Shown: piece by piece, positions 35,213 through 43,273 of the stretch | Position numbering within the stretch: position 1 is the first letter of the stretch | Layout: every line of letters begins with the position of its first letter | Assembly: GCA_963803015.1 (NCBI GenBank) | Contig: CAWDKV010000011.1 | Location: 372,001-436,000 of the forward strand | Length of the DNA stretch: 64,000 nt | Direction: 5' to 3' | DNA from: Berkiella sp963803015 | GTDB lineage: Bacteria > Pseudomonadota > Gammaproteobacteria > Berkiellales > Berkiellaceae | Made by a program: the position numbers and the translations under genes | The notes under the pieces: model-generated | What the model was told of the DNA's origin: nothing | Databases searched by the model: none | The model's input: only the letters and a program-made list of their open reading frames with translations

Positions 35213-35997
35213 TATCTTTTCCAAATCCGACGTCGTAACCGCATTTGATCTGTCGCTGTTGCATTCTCTTCTCTCATCACATGTCCAGTTAAAGCAATAA
35301 AAGCTTCTTCAAGTGTCTGTTTATCCGTTATTTGTTTAAGATTTTCTGAAGTGCCTTGGGCAACAATTTTGCCGTTATCGATAATCGCAATTTCATCAGC
35401 TACTCTTTCGGCTTCCTCCATATAATGCGTCGTAAAAAACACGGTGACATGTTGAGTAACACTTAAATTTTTAATATAACTCCAGATATGATTACGAGTT
35501 TGGGGATCAAGACCTAGGGTAGGTTCATCCAAAAATAAAATTTTAGGTTCATGTAATAACCCACGAGCAATCTCAAGCCTTCTTTTCATGCCACCTGAGT
35601 AGTACTTAACATAATCATGCTGCCTGTCGATAAGCTCCACTAAATTCAATAAATAAGGGATTTTCTCTTTTCTTTTTTGAGAGGATACCCCGTAAAGTAC
35701 ACCATGGAGCACCATGTTCTCATAACCCGTTAATTCTTCATCTAAGCTTTGATCTTGAAAAACAATACCAAAGCTAATCCGCACTTGATGCGATTGTTGA
35801 ACAGTGTCATAACCATTAACATGCAACGTTCCTGCGCTAGGTTTAAGCATGGTAGTGAGCATTTTGATAGTGGTTGTTTTACCGGCACCATTAGGACCTA
35901 GAAAAGCAAAGATCTTCCCTTGCTGAACAGTAAAAGAAATGTTGTCAACAGCACAAAAATCATCGAAATATTTTGTTACTAACTGCGCTTCAATCAC
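35212..35997 (-). CDS. ABC exporter ATP-binding subunit (DrrA-like)
   Basis: The 261-residue ATPase has Walker A (Gly-Pro-Asn-Gly-Ala-Gly-Lys-Thr-Thr), signature Tyr-Ser-Gly-Gly-Met-Lys-Arg-Arg-Leu-Glu-Ile-Ala, Walker B Ile-Leu-Phe-Leu-Asp-Glu-Pro-Thr and the switch His in Thr-Thr-His-Tyr-Met. The signature variant Gly-Gly-Met-Lys-Arg is that of the daunorubicin-resistance (DrrA) group. It powers the ABC-2 permease with which it overlaps. Confidence 0.93.
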   Translation of the reverse strand: MIEAQLVTKYFDDFCAVDNISFTVQQGKIFAFLGPNGAGKTTTIKMLTTMLKPSAGTLHVNGYDTVQQSHQVRISFGIVFQDQSLDEELTGYENMVLHGVLYGVSSQKRKEKIPYLLNLVELIDRQHDYVKYYSGGMKRRLEIARGLLHEPKILFLDEPTLGLDPQTRNHIWSYIKNLSVTQHVTVFFTTHYMEEAERVADEIAIIDNGKIVAQGTSENLKQITDKQTLEEAFIALTGHVMREENATATDQMRLRRRIWKR

Positions 35998-36012
35998 TTG
36001 AGATCCTTTTCG

Positions 36013-36043
36013 CTTATAGAGATCCGTTGGATGTCTCTATAAG
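36013..36043. other. Hairpin between two minus-strand genes
   Basis: CTTATAGAGA (36013-36022) pairs with TCTCTATAAG (36034-36043) around an 11-nt loop. It lies downstream of the kinase-like gene at 36109 and upstream of the ABC ATPase. No T run follows on the minus strand, so a terminator is uncertain. Confidence 0.5.
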
Positions 36044-36108
36044 TTTAAGATCTTTTAACGAGGATAGCGTACTTTGTTTAAAGTGCTTGATAAATATTCA
36101 GTGTGCTT

Positions 36109-36912
36109 TTATAAAAAATGGAGTTTTCTCGCAACACGTTTGGGAGCAGGCTCAATTATATCCGGAGTTTCTTGATCGAGCCGTTTTCGTTTTCGAGAGT
36201 TTCCATAGTTATATATTAATTGATTTAGCTTTTCCTTTTCTATTGAAGATTTTCTTTTCCGTTCAAGAATTTTTTGTGCTTGGGCCACCACACGCCCTAA
36301 CCGCATGAAATCTTTTAGGCGTAATGTCTCATGTGTTATTTTAGAATTTTTTGTGACTGATCCAAAATCGCCCAAATGAAATTGTAAATGCGGATGTTGA
36401 CCGCTGTAAAAGATATTCTTTAAAGAAAGATCATTATGGGTTAAACCATTTTTATGCAAAAATGTCAGTGATTCCGTTAAGGTTTTGTTTAATTGATTAA
36501 TGGACTCTTCACTGTATTCTTTTAAATCCTCAAGTGTGCCATCAAAACGAGGAAGCTGATAAACCACATTGTCATACCATATCTTAGGATACATAATACT
36601 AAATTGCTTTTTTGTAAAATTTCGTGCTTTATCTGGATTTAACGGATTGATAAGCTCTCCTAAGTTAGCATTGAGTGCTACTAATTGAGGGCATGCAAAA
36701 GGACAAGTCCGCGTATTAAGTTTTCTTAGTAATTCTAAATTTTGCTTTGCAACCAGATATGGTGTAACCAAAAGCACATGATTATCGCCTTCAGCTAAAA
36801 CAACACTTTGCCGACCAGTTGCAATCACTTCTCGCGTAATCTCTTTTAGAGGCGTTAGAGCTGCCGTCTTTTTTGCTAGTTGAGCTTTGAAAGGAGATTG
36901 AGCTATTTGCAT
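36109..36912 (-). CDS. Kinase-like protein with basic NLS-like tail, candidate effector
   Basis: The 267-residue protein keeps the core of a protein kinase fold: Leu-Thr-His-Asn-Asp-Leu-Ser-Leu-Lys-Asn-Ile (catalytic loop with Asp and Asn) at about 157 and Leu-Gly-Asp-Phe-Gly-Ser (metal-binding DFG) at about 180. It is short and lacks an obvious glycine loop and APE motif, so it may be a small atypical kinase. The C-terminus has two basic clusters, Ser-Arg-Lys-Arg-Lys-Arg-Leu (about 237) and Pro-Lys-Arg-Val-Ala-Arg-Lys-Leu-His-Phe (about 256), which look like nuclear localisation signals. It is distinct from the tandem-module kinases downstream. Confidence 0.72.
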   Translation of the reverse strand: MQIAQSPFKAQLAKKTAALTPLKEITREVIATGRQSVVLAEGDNHVLLVTPYLVAKQNLELLRKLNTRTCPFACPQLVALNANLGELINPLNPDKARNFTKKQFSIMYPKIWYDNVVYQLPRFDGTLEDLKEYSEESINQLNKTLTESLTFLHKNGLTHNDLSLKNIFYSGQHPHLQFHLGDFGSVTKNSKITHETLRLKDFMRLGRVVAQAQKILERKRKSSIEKEKLNQLIYNYGNSRKRKRLDQETPDIIEPAPKRVARKLHFL

Positions 36913-36984
36913 ATCTAACTACTATTAATTGAGGAGCGCCATTCTAAAGCAATGCCAAGTAAAGGGAAACCCTAAGCAAACGCT

Positions 36985-37869
36985 CTAAACTAATGCTCGT
37001 CCGGCTAATTTTTCAAGTGTATGTAGAGGGGAAAGCTCAGGATGCACCATGCCGTTGACGGGTAAATAAAATGTTTGTTCTAGCACGAACTGGCCAGACA
37101 TAGCAGCATGAGATACGGAGTCGGTTTGCACTATCCACGTGGAATGAGGTTTAAAACGAATTTCATGCTGCAAAACCTCATTTTGATAGCCTAAATCCGC
37201 TTTCATCTGATCGTGAAACTGTAACATGATATAGTCATATTCGGTGCAATAGCATTTTGTTAAACCCAGTGTGTTTAATATAAATGAGCGACCAAACCAT
37301 GGTTTATGTACCTTCGGTAAAAAATGGGTAGCAACGTTATGAAAAGAGTCACCCACGCGCCAGATACGATCTTTACCCTCTGGATTGATGTTAGTAAAAA
37401 CACGAAAAATGCGTTTTCCTTGAGTAGGTGACATAGGAAAAGCATCCACATGTAATCTTGTATCATCTTTGCGAAAAGATTTGGGCACACGGCCCATAAT
37501 TTCAATAGGCCTAAAGCTGGTTCGACCCACTTCTATGGTTGACCCATAACTCGGGAATAGCTGATTTATCATGCCATGGGCAGATTGCGCATAACGCGTC
37601 ATCATGCCTTTGAGGGTCTCATAAAGATGGCCTTTGCAATTGGCTCCGCGAACTATATCTTTGTTTATGTTATAACTAATGTTTTTAAATTTGGGAAGGG
37701 AATATTCTGTCGATAAAAAAACGGTTTCAGCAGGACTAAGCTCGAATGACAAGTGTGGAAATAAAATTATTTTGCCACTTTCAAGCGCGTCTACCGCTTG
37801 GGATTGCATTTGCTCTGAATAAGGTGTTTTCCAATCTTGGCTTTGAATTTCATATAGTAAATGCATCAT
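36985..37869 (-). CDS. kdoO: Kdo 3-hydroxylase (Fe(II)/2-oxoglutarate dioxygenase)
   Basis: The 294-residue protein matches the KdoO family, which hydroxylates the outer Kdo sugar of lipid A-core in Burkholderia, Yersinia and Legionella. Visible landmarks are Arg-Leu-His-Val-Asp-Ala-Phe-Pro (iron-binding His and Asp, about 139), Arg-Ile-Phe-Arg-Val-Phe-Thr-Asn-Ile-Asn-Pro, Trp-Arg-Val-Gly-Asp-Ser-Phe, and Thr-Asp-Ser-Val-Ser-His-Ala with the distal His. It acts on the cytosolic face of the inner membrane. No other LPS genes lie nearby. Confidence 0.88.
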   Translation of the reverse strand: MMHLLYEIQSQDWKTPYSEQMQSQAVDALESGKIILFPHLSFELSPAETVFLSTEYSLPKFKNISYNINKDIVRGANCKGHLYETLKGMMTRYAQSAHGMINQLFPSYGSTIEVGRTSFRPIEIMGRVPKSFRKDDTRLHVDAFPMSPTQGKRIFRVFTNINPEGKDRIWRVGDSFHNVATHFLPKVHKPWFGRSFILNTLGLTKCYCTEYDYIMLQFHDQMKADLGYQNEVLQHEIRFKPHSTWIVQTDSVSHAAMSGQFVLEQTFYLPVNGMVHPELSPLHTLEKLAGRALV

Positions 37870-38016
37870 TATTGTCCAATTGGTAAAGATAGAAAAATCT
37901 TTAGTCTACTGAAGGGCAAATTGAACCACATTTACGGATGAATTGGGAAGATATTTAAGCTCAAAGACATGATTATGCACAAGGGCAGCTAGTCACCCAA
38001 ATACTACATTGAAAAA

Positions 38017-38358
38017 TTATCGGGGACTACAAGTTATTTTTATTTTCTCATTTTTGTATGTAGCATAGCCTGAGCAACGGGCATGATATTTTGCTTCTCC
38101 GGTTATTTCTAACACTGCAAAATTATGACTGTGACCAAGAGAAAATTGTTTATTCTCATCGGTTTTGACATGGATATAGCCGTGGGGGTTATCATACGCA
38201 TAAATTTCTAACTTGAGCGAGGCATTATTTAATGGGACGCTTTTAATAGGGGAGTTTGACGCATATTCAAGGGAGTAACTCGTCTCTGCTTTACAAAAAG
38301 TTGCATTAAACCCTATAAGGATGAGAGCAAATCCCATCAAATGCTTCATTCGTCTCAT
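38017..38358 (-). CDS. Small secreted/periplasmic hypothetical protein
   Basis: The 113-residue protein begins with a signal peptide: Arg-Arg-Met-Lys-His, a hydrophobic core Gly-Phe-Ala-Leu-Ile-Leu-Ile-Gly-Phe, and a likely cleavage after Cys-Lys-Ala-Glu. The mature part is beta-rich with two Cys near the C-terminus that could form a disulfide. The ATG at 38358 is chosen because TAGGATA lies upstream; a TTG nine codons earlier is less likely. No family recognised. Confidence 0.75.
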   Translation of the reverse strand: MRRMKHLMGFALILIGFNATFCKAETSYSLEYASNSPIKSVPLNNASLKLEIYAYDNPHGYIHVKTDENKQFSLGHSHNFAVLEITGEAKYHARCSGYATYKNEKIKITCSPR

Positions 38359-38451
38359 AAAAAATATCCTACAAAACTTTTGCAATAAGTATTTAATCGG
38401 GTATCTCTACATAAAACTTTACTGGTTATTTATACTCTTTGCTCTTTGATT

Positions 38452-41157
38452 TTAGGCTCTGAATTGGAAAGTATTATTCAACTCACCATTTGTATTTCTC
38501 GCTTGAGCTCCCATGTCTTGTTTGGAGTCAGATTGATCGATGTTAGCATTAAACCCAGGTGTCAATGTATTCGCTCGAGGTAGGAGCGCTATATCCTTAA
38601 TATCTATTTTGTCTACCTTGTTTGATAAGTCTTCAATAGGGGTTATTTGGGGCGTAGCACCGGTATTTAACACTGTTAAAGAGGGCTCTGTTAAATGCTT
38701 CTGCAAAGCTATGGCATGCGTAATATCTAGACGTTTAGACCTTTCTGATTGTAATAAACCACGGATAAGCTCATTCTTATTTTCTGTCAATTGCATAAAA
38801 TGTGCCTTTGTTAGGGTGGATGCTCCGATAAAGAACTGATAGAGAAGTACCCCTAAACCCCACATATCGGTTTTTGGATTTACTTTTCGAAGTACTTTCA
38901 TCTCATCATCTGTGATTACACGAGGCTGCGGACTTAATGCCAACATTTGGGCATAAACAAATTTTCCGTAAGTCAGATCATTTTTATTATTCACTTTATA
39001 GTAATTGGTGTAGGAATGATTTCTGTTGTAAGCATATAAGATTTCAGGATCTTCATATCCAATTACTGGAGAAGAATCATATTCTCCCCATCTTATCATA
39101 TTAGTAAAATCACTGATTTGAGCGTAAAATCCACGCTTATCTTTAAAAAGTAAAACACTAGTGGGTTTTAAATCGTGATATGCATATCCGAGGCCATGAA
39201 TAATTTGAATGCCATAAAAAAGTCCTTTCGCTATTCTGTTACGTTCATAGGCTGTAAAATTTTGCCATTGACCGTTATTAAAACTTTTATCTAAATCAAA
39301 GCTTGCGCGAGGTGAAACTATCGATATTTTACGGCGTATAGGCGATTTTTTTGTTAGATAGACATCACCAACCAGCGAACAGTTAATGGGATAGGGTAGA
39401 TCATCATCTTCTTCTTTTTTTGCATCTTTGCAAAGTAATTGTGAACTTTTAGCACATCCCAAAATTTTGTCTATATAGGCAGACCCAGTTACAACGGTAG
39501 TCCACCATGGTTCAGGTGTTATGGTATCTATTCGCCAAGATGGCTTGTTTTTTTTCCAGCTATTTGAAATGTTAGAGGGGATTTTTTTGCCCTGCCAATC
39601 TTTACTTTTAGTTTCTAAAATTAATACACATTCACCTTTTAAATCTTGTACTATCTGTACCGTTCTAGGCAAGTTTGCGCTTTTTGCAATTCTCAATGCC
39701 ATCAGATCTCTCACAGAGGGATCGGTATACGCTAGATTTTCTTCAATCGTATCTGCTAAAGATAGGATGTATTCATAGATTGTTTGCAAATGATATTTAG
39801 TGATGTAAGGCCGGAGTTCTGGATAAAGTTCATTTGCTTGTAAAAAGCCCAACCTAACTCGAATGGTAGCTAGAAAGCGCGCTACTACTGGTTGAACACG
39901 AGTGACAGCTAATCTTCTTTTTAAGCTCCCTTGGTAAGATGAAAAGAGGTTCTGCGCTTGTTCAATAGTAAAACGCCTCTCTCTATTCGCCATCAACAAC
40001 CCACGAATAAGGGGATTATCGTAAGCCTCTACCTCTTGATGCACGATTTTACTAACCCTTATTCCTGTATACAATGCATGAAGAACTAAGCCAATTTGAA
40101 ATATATCGTTTTTAGGATTAGCTTTTCGATATTCATGCGATTGAAGAGATTGGGCAGTGAAACGAGGATTTTGTCTTACTAGTTTTGCATGGAGGTAGGC
40201 GCCATAGCTATTAGGATGACTGCTATAGAATTGAGCGTTGGCATGACCTTCACGGTAAGCGGAGTGAAATTCAGGGGGCTCATAATCCTTTGATGCTTGT
40301 GCGACAAATTGACCAAATGGCAGCATTATTCCAAAATCAATGATTTTAATATACATCCCATTTAAATCGCGAAAAACTAAAATATTACCCGTATGAAGAT
40401 CTTGGTGGGCTAGTTTTTTAGCATGCATGATTTTAATAGCATACAAAAGCCCTCTCGTCATCCTTCTAGTATCCGCCTCAGTTATCATTTTCCATTCTCT
40501 ATCAATGGCAATATCTAAAGAACTAATTGCACGTGGAGAATAAATGGCAACTTTTGGTTCAGACGTTTTTTTATGTAAATAAGGGGTTCCTATTAAAGAA
40601 TATTGAATAGGGAAGGGTAAATCAGGCATTTCATTAACCGTATCTTTGCATAATTTTTGTGAACAAAGAGCATCTTGAATTGTTCTCTCAACGTTTACTA
40701 TACCTGTTGCAACTGCACTTACCCATTCTTCGGGTTCTGGTGTATCAATTCGCCAGCAAGGCTTACCTTTTTTGGTACCACCAGAAAAAACGGGGGTATC
40801 TTTGTTTTTTGTATTTTCATAAGTTTTGCTTTTAGTTTCTAAAACAAGTACACACTCGCCATCTAAATCTTGTACTATCTGAAATGTGCGAGGTAATTCT
40901 GGGCTTGCAGCTATTCTTGTAACCATTAAATCCATAAAGGAGGGATCTTTATTTGAATCTAAATCTAATATTTTTTCTAATTTATCTCTCTTATTAATTA
41001 AGTCTCTATAAATTTTTAGCAACCCATCTTTCAAGATGAATTTGCCCAATACGGGATGCATCCCTTTTTCTTCCAACTCTTTACATCTTAATTCAATTTT
41101 TTTGAAGAAACGTTGAAATATAGCTTGGTTTTTTCGAGGTATTGGGGCTTTAATCAT
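38452..41157 (-). CDS. Tandem kinase-like protein with two modules (paralogue of the gene at 43274)
   Basis: The 901-residue protein consists of two related modules of about 410 residues. Each has a cap region (Glu-Cys-Val-Leu-x-Leu-Glu-Thr-Lys-Ser-Lys, then Cys/Ser-Trp-Arg-Ile-Asp-Thr) and a kinase-like C-lobe. In module 1 the catalytic loop reads Ala-His-Gln-Asp-Leu-His-Thr-Gly-Asn (about 249) with Ile-Asp-Phe-Gly (about 272), so it may be active. In module 2 the loop is Tyr-His-Asp-Leu-Lys-Pro-Thr-Ser (about 660) and DFG has become Asp-Phe-Thr, suggesting a weak or dead kinase. No signal peptide. The ATG at 41157 is homologous to that of the paralogue; the frame opens earlier at a TTG. The promoter region is duplicated as well. 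Confidence 0.8.
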   Translation of the reverse strand: MIKAPIPRKNQAIFQRFFKKIELRCKELEEKGMHPVLGKFILKDGLLKIYRDLINKRDKLEKILDLDSNKDPSFMDLMVTRIAASPELPRTFQIVQDLDGECVLVLETKSKTYENTKNKDTPVFSGGTKKGKPCWRIDTPEPEEWVSAVATGIVNVERTIQDALCSQKLCKDTVNEMPDLPFPIQYSLIGTPYLHKKTSEPKVAIYSPRAISSLDIAIDREWKMITEADTRRMTRGLLYAIKIMHAKKLAHQDLHTGNILVFRDLNGMYIKIIDFGIMLPFGQFVAQASKDYEPPEFHSAYREGHANAQFYSSHPNSYGAYLHAKLVRQNPRFTAQSLQSHEYRKANPKNDIFQIGLVLHALYTGIRVSKIVHQEVEAYDNPLIRGLLMANRERRFTIEQAQNLFSSYQGSLKRRLAVTRVQPVVARFLATIRVRLGFLQANELYPELRPYITKYHLQTIYEYILSLADTIEENLAYTDPSVRDLMALRIAKSANLPRTVQIVQDLKGECVLILETKSKDWQGKKIPSNISNSWKKNKPSWRIDTITPEPWWTTVVTGSAYIDKILGCAKSSQLLCKDAKKEEDDDLPYPINCSLVGDVYLTKKSPIRRKISIVSPRASFDLDKSFNNGQWQNFTAYERNRIAKGLFYGIQIIHGLGYAYHDLKPTSVLLFKDKRGFYAQISDFTNMIRWGEYDSSPVIGYEDPEILYAYNRNHSYTNYYKVNNKNDLTYGKFVYAQMLALSPQPRVITDDEMKVLRKVNPKTDMWGLGVLLYQFFIGASTLTKAHFMQLTENKNELIRGLLQSERSKRLDITHAIALQKHLTEPSLTVLNTGATPQITPIEDLSNKVDKIDIKDIALLPRANTLTPGFNANIDQSDSKQDMGAQARNTNGELNNTFQFRA

Positions 41158-41223
41158 TGGGGTATAACGCTTGTTAGTCAATAAGGGAGAATGTTATAAA
41201 GATTAATTGTCACATTCATATAA

Positions 41224-41350
41224 TAACTTTTTATGACATTTAATTCTATCTATCCTCACTCGCAAGTCGTGCAAATTACTATATCTGTAAAGGGTATGAA
41301 ACTAACATTTAATTCAGTAAAAAAGCGTGCAATTACTCAGTTTTGATATC
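41224..41350. repeat. Duplicated upstream region, copy A
   Basis: The roughly 125 bases upstream of the two-module kinase gene closely match 47233-47360, upstream of the three-module paralogue. The shared stretch includes CAAATTACTATATCTGTAAA followed by a GGTATGAA-x-CTAACATT element. The match shows the promoter was copied with the gene. Confidence 0.8.
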
Positions 41351-41389
41351 TTTGTATAGAAAAGTTTATGAGATGAGAGATTCAGGATT

Positions 41390-41415
41390 GCCATGCCAGC
41401 GAACGCTGGCATGGC
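41390..41415. repeat. Perfect 12-bp palindrome
   Basis: GCCATGCCAGCG (41390-41401) and CGCTGGCATGGC (41404-41415) flank a two-base loop, AA. It lies downstream of the helical-repeat gene (minus strand). No T run follows, so a REP-like element is likelier than a terminator. Confidence 0.75.
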
Positions 41416-41452
41416 AGAATAGGGCAGGTAGACAAGTATCAAAAAAAATGAC

Positions 41453-43237
41453 TTATCTTGGCCTGGATGGAGGGTTCAGATGGAGGTGCTCTAGAGTCTG
41501 CGTGATACTTTCAACAGTCGGCGGATCTATTTGTTTTGCTTTAATTTCTTTGGCAATATGATGGATAACTGAGATCACTTCCAAGGTCTGTTGCAATGCT
41601 ATCACGGCCTTACTCTCAAAAGACACACCACATTGATGCGTTGGCATGTTTATGGCTTTACACAGTTCAGGACAATTTAAAATATGCTTGGCCATTCCTA
41701 TGTGAAGTGCATCCCCGCTTATTTCTTTGGGGCGGTAAATTCTAGATATTTCGATTAATCTTTGATCGAGTCTAGAACGTAAACTTGCCTCTCTCAAAAT
41801 ACGCATCCCTATTTCTCCATGCTCCAATCCCAGGCACGCTAAATCACCGTCATTTAGCCTAGAACTTAAATCTGGTGAATCCAGAATATAACGCGCTATC
41901 TCAATGTTATGCTCGCCTAGAAGAGCTAATGCATGGCCATCTAGTCTATTGCGCAATGTTGGGTTTTTCAAAATCGTCCAAGCAATTTCTACATGATTTT
42001 TACCCAGAAAAGCTAGCTCAACACTACTTAGTTGATTATATAATAAAGGGGTTTGGACAATATGGCGCGCAGCTTCTGTATTGTTTTGCCCCATTAACTT
42101 TAAGCCTAATCCCTTCGCTTTTGAGATTACTTCTTGACCTGTAAAAGTGAGAAAACGTTCTTCGCAATCTAAAACCATTTTATGTAGCTCGGGCGTAGCT
42201 AAAATGTATTGTGCAATACTTGCATGACGACTACCAAGTTGGCCCAAATCTTCACCGGAGAGCAGGGCACGTAAATGCGGAGTTTTTAAAGCATAAAAAG
42301 CAACCGCTTCATGACGAAAGCACAGGCGAGATAAATCATATCCTGTTTTGATTTTAGCCCTCAAATGTGGTGTTTTTAAAATGAGCCAAGCAATGTCTTC
42401 ATGTGAATGACCCAATGTCACCAAATCGTGAGAAAATATCTTTTGCCAAAACTTATCAGTCACCAAAATCTGATGCGCAACGCTGACATGATAGCTACCT
42501 AGAGAAGCTAATTCTCTAGAGCTCATTTCATCAATATCTGGTGTATCAAGTAGCCCAAGAGCCAAGGTTTCATGTCGTTTGACAAGTTCTACAATGCGAA
42601 ACTCTTTAAGTTTTTTCCTTAATTTGTCATTTTTCATAATAAAGTCGGCAACTGCAAAGTGATATTCACCCATTTCACAAACATTTCTACTATCGAGTTT
42701 AGCGCACAACCCTTCATCTTTAAGAATTCGTAATGCTAATTCGGGGCGATATCTGCCAAGTCTTGCCAAATGCCAACCTGCGAGCAATTTTCTTAGATTG
42801 TCTGAATCAAGAAGGAAATTAGCGACCTCATCGCTTTTGCTCGCCAATTCAGGCAGAAAATGAGGTTCTAATTTTTGTTGTACTTCAGGTGAAGATAAGA
42901 ATCTTTTCGCTAATTCAGGATGCAAGGCTACAAGATGAATTATTTCACCGAATCTACAATGGGTTAAAAGCGCTTCATCACTTAACACAAAAAGTGCTTC
43001 TTGCGCTGTGTGACATGCATTGATTGACTTAGAAGCTGAGTGTGCTTTTCCTTTATGACTCAAGTGTGCTTGGCTCACGGCTACATTCCAAGATTTAGAC
43101 ACGACATGGAGTTTATTCTGACCATGCCATCTATATGCGGGCACATAACTTGCAATGACATCAAATATTCCAGATTGCGTTAAGCCAGGTATTAAAGAGC
43201 CTGCACCTAACTTGAGGGTTATCTCATTGTTTTTCAT
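41453..43237 (-). CDS. F-box-like protein with about 14 helical repeats
   Basis: No family is recognised for the body of this 594-residue protein. The N-terminus (about 20-60) resembles a divergent F-box: Ile-Phe-Asp-Val-Ile-Ala-Ser-Tyr-Val-Pro-Ala, then Leu-His-Val-Val-Ser-Lys-Ser-Trp. The rest is a solenoid of units of about 29-32 residues with the consensus Leu-Gly-x-x-His-x-x-Ile-Ala-x-x-Ile-Leu-x-x-Pro-x-Leu-Arg-x-x-Leu, best seen at about 390-520. F-box proteins recruit substrates to SCF ubiquitin ligases, and a repeat solenoid would be the substrate arm. The gene sits between the two tandem-kinase paralogues, with 36 bases to the upstream one, so it may share its transcript. Confidence 0.65.
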   Translation of the reverse strand: MKNNEITLKLGAGSLIPGLTQSGIFDVIASYVPAYRWHGQNKLHVVSKSWNVAVSQAHLSHKGKAHSASKSINACHTAQEALFVLSDEALLTHCRFGEIIHLVALHPELAKRFLSSPEVQQKLEPHFLPELASKSDEVANFLLDSDNLRKLLAGWHLARLGRYRPELALRILKDEGLCAKLDSRNVCEMGEYHFAVADFIMKNDKLRKKLKEFRIVELVKRHETLALGLLDTPDIDEMSSRELASLGSYHVSVAHQILVTDKFWQKIFSHDLVTLGHSHEDIAWLILKTPHLRAKIKTGYDLSRLCFRHEAVAFYALKTPHLRALLSGEDLGQLGSRHASIAQYILATPELHKMVLDCEERFLTFTGQEVISKAKGLGLKLMGQNNTEAARHIVQTPLLYNQLSSVELAFLGKNHVEIAWTILKNPTLRNRLDGHALALLGEHNIEIARYILDSPDLSSRLNDGDLACLGLEHGEIGMRILREASLRSRLDQRLIEISRIYRPKEISGDALHIGMAKHILNCPELCKAINMPTHQCGVSFESKAVIALQQTLEVISVIHHIAKEIKAKQIDPPTVESITQTLEHLHLNPPSRPR

Positions 43238-43273
43238 TTATTCCATACCTTAATGTAATCGAAGAGGAAAATA

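Noticed and set aside
41343..41561. 72-codon plus-strand frame between kinase-like genes
   Set aside because: It lies across a palindrome and the 3' end of the helical-repeat gene, has no ribosome site and no recognisable product.
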